NCBI GenBank assembly: GCA_963978895.1 | Contig: OZ022246.1 | Coordinates: 3,448,955 to 3,512,954, forward strand | Direction: 5' to 3' | Source: Erpobdella octoculata | Lineage: Eukaryota > Annelida > Clitellata > Hirudinida > Erpobdellidae | Length of the DNA stretch: 64,000 nt | Shown: piece after piece, positions 57,231 through 64,000 of the stretch | How positions within the stretch are numbered: the first letter of the stretch is position 1 | Layout of the letters: every line of letters begins with the position of its first letter | Notes under the pieces: generated by a model | The model's input: the letters and a program-made list of their open reading frames with translations, nothing else | What the model was told of the DNA's origin: nothing | Database searches by the model: none | Program-made: the position numbers and the translations under genes

Positions 57231-58050
57231 CAGAGTGAAAAATTTATTCCGACTTGACTGGACAAAACAAGAAAATCTTACAGAGTCGGCATCCGGTTTG
57301 CGAGACGCAGTGAAACTTAAATCAACTGGCGACAAGAAATTACAACTTGTCAGCATTTATATCTAGGTTTTTCCCGTTGTCCAATCGCAGCTAAGTGTGT
57401 CAAGGAGAGGAGATGTACCTATGAGTTTTTCATTCAACGATCGGCACTTGATTTATACGTTTAGAAACACTCACTTTCGCTATTTAGGCTTACCGAGTAA
57501 AAGAAAAGAAAATCATTCGGTAATAAATTTCTGCCAATCTGGGCAATCAGGCAATCTGGGCTTCCAAAGGTTTTCTATATGGTTGGACTAAACACCGCAA
57601 TAGATTTTTTATAAGTTTTTTTTCAACTCTTTCACGATCAGTGTTCATCAGTCATCGGTAACAGCCTTTGCAAATTAAGACTAACTTTGCTCCACTACAA
57701 CAGACGAAACACAATTCCAATCACGTGACTCTTCCGCTTATCCAGGAGCTGACTGACTGACTAGCTCAATCTCAGTCGCATGTCCTTAACTGGCAATTCC
57801 ACAGACCAGATAGTCAGATCAGAACTCCCCATTCCATTCGGATCTGCATAGTTTCGTCTAGTCGCGCCTAGCCAAATAGCCAAATTTTTCAGCTAAGTCG
57901 CAGGCTTCATCCACTAAGCAACCAGCAGCTACCGTAGCTGCTGGTAGCTACGAGCGCTAGGCTCCAGTGGACCGTGACATCGTAAGAGAGTAGACACGAC
58001 TTGTGTGACATTGCGACACCAGGACATAATGTGTTGTTAATGTATTGTTG

Positions 58051-58089
<39 letters not shown>

Positions 58090-58300
58090 TATAATAATGT
58101 GCATATCAGCTAGATTGTTATCTACACAGCGAGTGTTAGCAATCTGTACTTCTCGGCGGCGCATCGTGTTTATGAAGTAGAGCCGTATTGAGTTTCGCTT
58201 TATCGATCAGGTAGACTTTCGGATTCATATGATTCATATGATTCGTGCAACCTTTTCAGAAGAATACATTTGCTCATTCGGTATTATTAACTATTGATAT
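57231..58300. other. Upstream non-coding DNA
   Basis: Contains a CACGTGAC E-box (about 57722-57729), a short hairpin (CCAGCAGCTA / TAGCTGCTGG, 57922-57944) and an AAT run (58052-58095). No exon recognised. Confidence 0.45.
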
Positions 58301-58306
58301 TGATAT

Positions 58307-58329
58307 TACCACCACCACCACCACCACCA

Positions 58330-58361
<32 letters not shown>

Positions 58362-58440
58362 GCCACCACCACCACCACCGTCATCGTCACCACCACCACC
58401 ACCGTCACCGTCACCGTCACCGTCACCGTCACCGTCACCG

Positions 58441-58472
<32 letters not shown>
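58307..58472 (+). repeat. Layered CCA / CCACCG / CCGTCA / TCA array
   Basis: The array changes in blocks: pure CCA, then the hexamer CCACCG, CCA again, then CCGTCA, then pure TCA. It shows stepwise point mutation followed by re-amplification of a mutated unit. Confidence 0.95.
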
Positions 58473-58473
<1 letters not shown>

Positions 58474-58994
58474 ATGTCATCATTATTTATCTTTACCATG
58501 TTTTGTTTTGTCTTAGGAAGTTTTCTTCTTTAATTTTGCTAATTCAACAGCTGAGCGGAGCATATATTTGTTAGATCTCCTTTTGATGTGAGAGTATTCG
58601 GAAATCAATGCTTCCGATTTGATAATGATGACGATTAGCGACCTTAGTAGGGCTTCAGTCTGTACGCTGTGGCGGCTTTTTCTTTAACCGAAGGCCAATT
58701 TTTTGAGGTCACTGAGAGATGAGGGACAAACAGCCAAATAATCCAAATACCTGAAGTATGTCCTGTCCACCTGTACAGCTCGAGCTGAGTTCGAACAGCT
58801 GAGTTGAAGCAGCTGATGTTTATTAATCATGTTATTGATTGCACGATCTGTGGCGACGTATGTGAAATGTGTGTGTATGTGTATGTGTATGTGAAACTAT
58901 GTTTGAGTCGGTTTGATTCTTTTTTATTGCGTCTTTGCTAACTGATAAATTGCTGTGTGAAATCAGTTTGGACTGAAGAACTTATTTCTGTCAG

Positions 58995-59180
58995 GGAGAT
59001 GAGAAGAAACACACCACCCCCTATAAAACACACCATCCCCCTATAAAACACCACCTCTGTAAAACACACCATCCCTTCTAAAGCACACCACGCCATCTAT
59101 AACACACCACCCCCTATTAAATACACCACTGCTTCTAAAACACACTAACCCCTACAAAACACATCATCCCCTGTAAAAGA
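58995..59180 (+). repeat. Degenerate about 20-bp tandem
   Basis: About nine loose units of CACACCAYCCCCTATAAAA with length changes. Confidence 0.8.
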
Positions 59181-59344
59181 GAAGAACACATAACAACGAG
59201 ACATAATGGGGGGGGGAGGAAGAGAGTAGACTTCACCTTTCAAGACTTTTAACCTTTCTAGTGAAGGTCACAATGATGCAGCTGTACGCGGTTATTTGTA
59301 ATTGTTGACGAGGTGCTTATCATCAACGCGTTGTCAAAAAATAG

Positions 59345-59383
59345 AGATTGTGATTATGACGACGGTGGTTATGATGATGGTGG

Positions 59384-59428
<45 letters not shown>

Positions 59429-60165
59429 CGACGATGACGATGACAATGACGGTGATGATAATGATGATGATGGTGATGGTGATGGTGATGATGATGATGA
59501 CGAAAACGATGGCGCCAGCGAGAGTAAGCGTGAAACAGAAATCCAAGCGTAGCAATTATATTTATTCTCTTATTATTTTTAATTGATGACAAATAATTGT
59601 CACACCGGGTATTACGTAATGACTTTCTGGCGACGAAAATGACAGTGATAGTTGTGATAATTATGATGGTCATGATTACGATGATGATGGAGATGATAAA
59701 GATGATGATGACGATAATGATGATGATGATGACGAAGATGCTGGTGATGATAATAATCGTTGTGATAATAAATACACAAGTGAGTATTAAACGAGATGCC
59801 GACAGATGAACATCATCAGCGGCAGCTAATTTCAGAAACTTCAACAAATACAACACCAACACCAACAACACAACACCAATAAAACAACATTAACAACACA
59901 AAAACAACACCACTAAAACAACATCAACAACACAAAAACAACAAAACAACACCAATAACACAACATTAACAACACAAAAACAACCAAACAACACCAATAA
60001 CACAACATCAACAACACAAAAACAACAAAACAACACCAATAACACAACATTAAAAACACAAAAACAACACCAATAACACAACATTAACAACACAAAAACA
60101 ACACCAATAACACAACATCAACAACACAAAAACAACACCAGCAACACAATATCAACACGAGCTGC
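59345..60165 (+). repeat. GAT arrays and a 35-45-bp ACA-rich minisatellite
   Basis: GAT/GAC-rich arrays at 59345-59505 and 59640-59755. They are followed by a minisatellite of AACACAACATTAACAACAC plus AAAAACAACACCAATA-type units (59845-60160) whose length varies by small indels. Confidence 0.92.
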
Positions 60166-60439
60166 GCCGGTTGACAACATGAATATAAGCATTAATCACC
60201 GCGCCATAAAACAATTTCAACGATAATTTTATGACTTCCAGTGTGGCCATTTTGTTACCAATACTTTCCTTTCCTCCATGCCTGGGACTGGTTGCGTTGT
60301 TTACTGAAAGGAAGGGGGGGTGGATAGGCTACGGGGTGATGGTCGGGGTGATGGTCGGGGTGTTACAGCCAGGGGTTAGCGAGTCTAAAAATGAGGGATT
60401 CTAATGATGAAATGTTATTAAACTCGCTTCTGAAGAGCT

Positions 60440-61700
60440 TTTATTCTTTCTTCCAACTCCAGGAGAATTCCAAGATGGCGCAGGTTTTGATATTCCAATA
60501 GTGTCGAATGCATATGTGCGTGTGCTTTTGTAGATGCGTGCGTGTGTGTTCCACCACGTATGTGCGTGACCGAACGATCTGTGAACGTCCGTGTTGTTAA
60601 ATTAAGCACGTGTGTTAGCTTCGTTCGTTACTATGGTTGTAAGCCCATGTTTATGTCGGCTGAGCTGGTGGATGTGTCAATATTTGTGGTTCCACGTGCC
60701 TAACACGTGCATCTGTGTGTGCATGTTTACATCACGTACGCGTGCTTTTTCTCCGGTTTGATTTTTGACAACAATTCATCAGGGAAGAAACGTCGATACA
60801 TCGCAGTTCCAGATCGAAACGCAACAATTCAACAGCTCATTCATTATTCAACAACAACAACAACAACAACAATAATAATAATTCACCACCGGAACTGCGG
60901 CAATACGACGAATCCAGCAACGGGGCAGGGTGGTCTCCAGTGTCCCGAACCACCCCCGGCAAAACGGCGATGGGCGATGGGTGGTTTAATGGCACGGTCA
61001 GTCCCCAATGTGGAGAAATTTAATTCACCTCACAATCAAGTGAAGAAAAAAACAATTCATCTGCACCACGCAAATCAATTCACCAGCGATTTGCGACGCT
61101 GAGCCGACGAGTTGGCAAGTTCTCAGAAACACGAGCAAGCGAAAGTGACGCCGTTCGCTCGGGTGCGCTGTAAGGATAGCCGAGGAGGGGGGAGGAGGAG
61201 GGAGGGTGAGTTACCCTTCATGATTAATGATTTAATTCTCGCCGATCCTGTTGTTGATGTTGTTGATGTTATCGCAGATTGGCGTCGTTTCGTTTCATCT
61301 TCTTGCTTGTAAGTGGCGAGGAGGAGGTGGCGTTTCTTTTATAGGGGTCAAACGGGGTTTTCGTGCCCCGTGAGGTGCATTTTTGAACGGGCCGAAAACC
61401 CGAAACCTGAAAGAGGTTTTGGATTTGTCGCGAACATCGCGTTTGAATCGATCATTTAATTATTCAGTTATTATCTCTATGCAGCACAGAAGGGTAATTG
61501 AATCGATGATTTTTTTGCGACCCTCGCGCCCACGGCCCCCCTCGCCCGAACCCGCACAGGCCCGCCATTTTTGTGAACCGAGGGACCTGTTCACCGGTAT
61601 ACTCTTAAGCCTAACAAAGCAGAACATGGCTTCTCGCGCCGCGTTTTTATCGCCTGCTGAATGAGAAATGTAAGATTGCTTGACGTGCCTGTTCCGCTGT
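60440..61700. promoter_or_regulatory. CpG-richer island with YY1-like motifs (candidate promoter)
   Basis: GC and CpG content rise here against AT-rich flanks (for example 61095-61215 and 61520-61660). CAAGATGGCG lies on the plus strand at about 60472, and AAAATGGCGGGC on the minus strand at about 61575. YY1-type ATGGCG motifs sit just downstream of many animal transcription starts. It could hold the promoter of ZMIZ (minus) or of an unknown plus-strand gene. The 131-codon plus frame at 60707 has no signature. Confidence 0.35.
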
Positions 61701-61730
61701 CTCACTTCACCAACAGTCAGTTATTTTATT

Positions 61731-61852
<122 letters not shown>

Positions 61853-62564
61853 ACGCATAGAAATGAAAGATACATATCTAATTACGCATTATTACCAGCC
61901 ACTGTAATCTTAATCGAGAATTAAATCGATAAATATAGTGTCGAACAGTGCTATTTGTTTGTTATCGAGGGGGGGGATCTTCATAGGTGGGATGATGATG
62001 ATGATGATGATGATAACTAGCTCTCTGTGCTCACACGCGCGTAAATAGGAGCGTACGTACGTGCATGCACATTGTTGCACATGCATACAAATTAACAGAA
62101 ATACATATATGTATTATGTATGTGTTAGTTTGTATAAAAGTCTTCTGAGTCATGTGACGATATGACAACTATGACAAGGGGCATCCTACTCAGACAGGAG
62201 CGTCATTTCAGCAAAATCATATGGTGGGGTGGGTGGGAGAAATTTTCTAAACACCCACGCCACCCCCACACTTTCTCTTCCGAAATAGTTGATGACTGGG
62301 GAGAGGGGGAGGGGAGGGGGCAGGAAGATAGTCGCAGGTACTTCTCAAAAATTTTCTTGTTAGCTGTTTTTCCACACGACAAAATTAATCCCTTGCCTCA
62401 CACCAAATAATGATCCTGGACTCAGATACCGAACTTCAGTAAGTAAAAACCTCTGATTGTCAAAGCTAGAAACTTTAAATAATCCTTCTATCCTGATCCC
62501 ATGGGCAACCCATCCCACCCCCCTGAGAAGAATCAGCCTATGTTATTTTTTTTCTTCAAATTAA

Positions 62565-62815
<251 letters not shown>

Positions 62816-63514
62816 ATTACTAGCATTGTGATTGGATCGAACAACAATGGCGACCCACGCGTTTGTCCTGCGAACCAACCGACGAACGTCTTTTGTCTTC
62901 CGTTTCCCGCCGTCTCTATGAAGAAAATGAAGAAATGATATCAATTTGCTTGCATGGCAGTCTGTTCCCGTTTGATCCTGCACTGAGGCACGCCACCACC
63001 ACCACCGGCTAGCCACCCGAGCTGCAAGGCTCCCTCACGGACGCATACACACACGCAAACACGCACACGGATGTACAAGTGTGCAGTGTGCATACGCACG
63101 TTATACACATGCATAGGTATTAATACGCTCGCACGTACAATGCGCGCGATCTCACGTGCGCACGTATTTATGAGTATGTGTACAGAATAAATATTACACG
63201 TGTTGTATACACATTGCATCACGCACAAGCACATTCACACGATAATGCACGCGTACATTGGATACAAAACAGCATCTTCACACTCGCTCGTGAATCCATT
63301 CACGTGTGTGACATCATGCATAAATGTATGTGTGACTGAATGTGTGTGTGTGTGTGTGTGTGTGACATCACAAACACATGCACTCGAGAACACATTCACG
63401 CAAACAAACAAACCAATCAAGTGTGACTCGGACAAGCCTAATAAAGCACTCACGTACAGGAAAAATGTCTCTCAGTCGCACAAATCGCGTTAACACGCAA
63501 ACTCAAACAGAGAA
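62816..63514. other. Non-coding DNA with CA/TG runs
   Basis: Short CA and TG runs (for example 63340-63363) amid otherwise unremarkable sequence. No gene recognised. Confidence 0.5.
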
Positions 63515-63757
63515 ACATAAACAAACAAGCAAACAAACAAACAAGGAAAATAACGAACGAACTAACAAACTAACAAACAAACAAACAAATAAACAAACGA
63601 ACAAACAAACTAATGAACGAACGAACGAACGAACGATACTTTCGAACTAACAAAGAAACACAAGTTTCCATCCACATTGCACAAACAAGATTCAAAAACA
63701 TTCATATGCATTTTGATTACCATGCACACTCCAATTCTCTTTCTCTCTCGCTCTCTC

Positions 63758-63839
<82 letters not shown>

Positions 63840-63898
63840 TCTCTCTCTCACTCTCTCTCTCTCACTCTCTCTCCCTCTTTCTCTCCCTCTCCCTCTCC
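63515..63898 (+). repeat. (AAAC)n / (GAAC)n and (CT)n tracts
   Basis: Tetranucleotide AAAC/GAAC at 63515-63640 and a CT tract with TCACTC interruptions at 63738-63898. Confidence 0.95.
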
Positions 63899-64000
63899 AC
63901 CTAGAAAGAAATAATCATCATCATTACCATCACCATAATCATTATCATTATGGCAATGAGCCTTTGTAGTCTACTGTGACTACCATCAGAGCATCACCGT

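Noticed and set aside
60440..60492. 21-nt plus-strand microexon CCAACTCCAG|GAGAATTCC...GCGCAG|GTTTTG
   Set aside because: Good acceptor and an ATGGCG inside, but no following exon and no homology; judged coincidental.
60707..61102. 131-codon plus-strand frame with PPPAKRRWAMGG
   Set aside because: Includes an ACA microsatellite, no homology, and lies in a possible promoter region. Kept only as part of the candidate CpG-rich island.

Overview
This is eukaryotic DNA: spliced genes with GT-AG introns, TATA boxes, AATAAA signals, tRNA-derived SINEs and very many microsatellites. The best taxonomic clue is a minus-strand gene at 1971-3785. It encodes a secreted coiled-coil + LDL-receptor class A + C-terminal beta-domain protein, the architecture of linker chains of annelid hexagonal-bilayer haemoglobin (erythrocruorin). 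I therefore infer an annelid, probably a polychaete in the broad sense; the species cannot be told from the window.

Left part (1-19 kb), compact genes in AT-rich intergenic DNA: haemoglobin linker chain (minus, 3 exons); ribosomal protein RPL12 (plus, 4 exons, 165 codons); an intronless class A GPCR (plus, 340 aa, clear TATA box); and an unrecognised 289-aa acidic, Ser-rich protein (plus, 2 exons, TATA box and two CACGTG E-boxes). Between about 15.1 and 18.0 kb is a mobile-element cluster: two SINE copies, two dispersed repeats with partners elsewhere in the window, and a 0.65-kb minisatellite built from telomeric CCCTAA hexamers alternating with a non-telomeric 17-18-bp core.

Right part (19-64 kb): one large minus-strand gene, a ZMIZ1/ZMIZ2-type (Zimp; PIAS-like) transcriptional co-regulator. 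I reconstruct 14 coding exons (40064 down to 19312), all in compatible phase, giving 950 residues. They cover a Gln-rich stretch, a Pro/Gly/Met-rich region, the ZMIZ core, the SP-RING (MIZ) zinc finger and the acidic C-terminus. The conserved N-terminal domain of vertebrate ZMIZ proteins was not found; it lies upstream or beyond the window. Two weak candidate upstream exons (45918-45983, and one ending at 53410) are noted.

The ZMIZ introns and upstream DNA are packed with simple repeats (GA/CT, CAT/GAT, TAA, TA, tetranucleotides, and 16-, 22-, 25-, 26-, 46- and 76-bp minisatellites), including an uninterrupted TAA tract of about 0.7 kb. Most open reading frames there are translations of these repeats, not genes. 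No rRNA, functional tRNA gene, CRISPR array or bacterial-type system was seen. The genes are unrelated in function and do not form a pathway. The most unusual items are the telomeric composite minisatellite, two perfect intronic hairpins, a palindrome flanked by an 8-bp direct duplication, and the repeat-laden ZMIZ introns.
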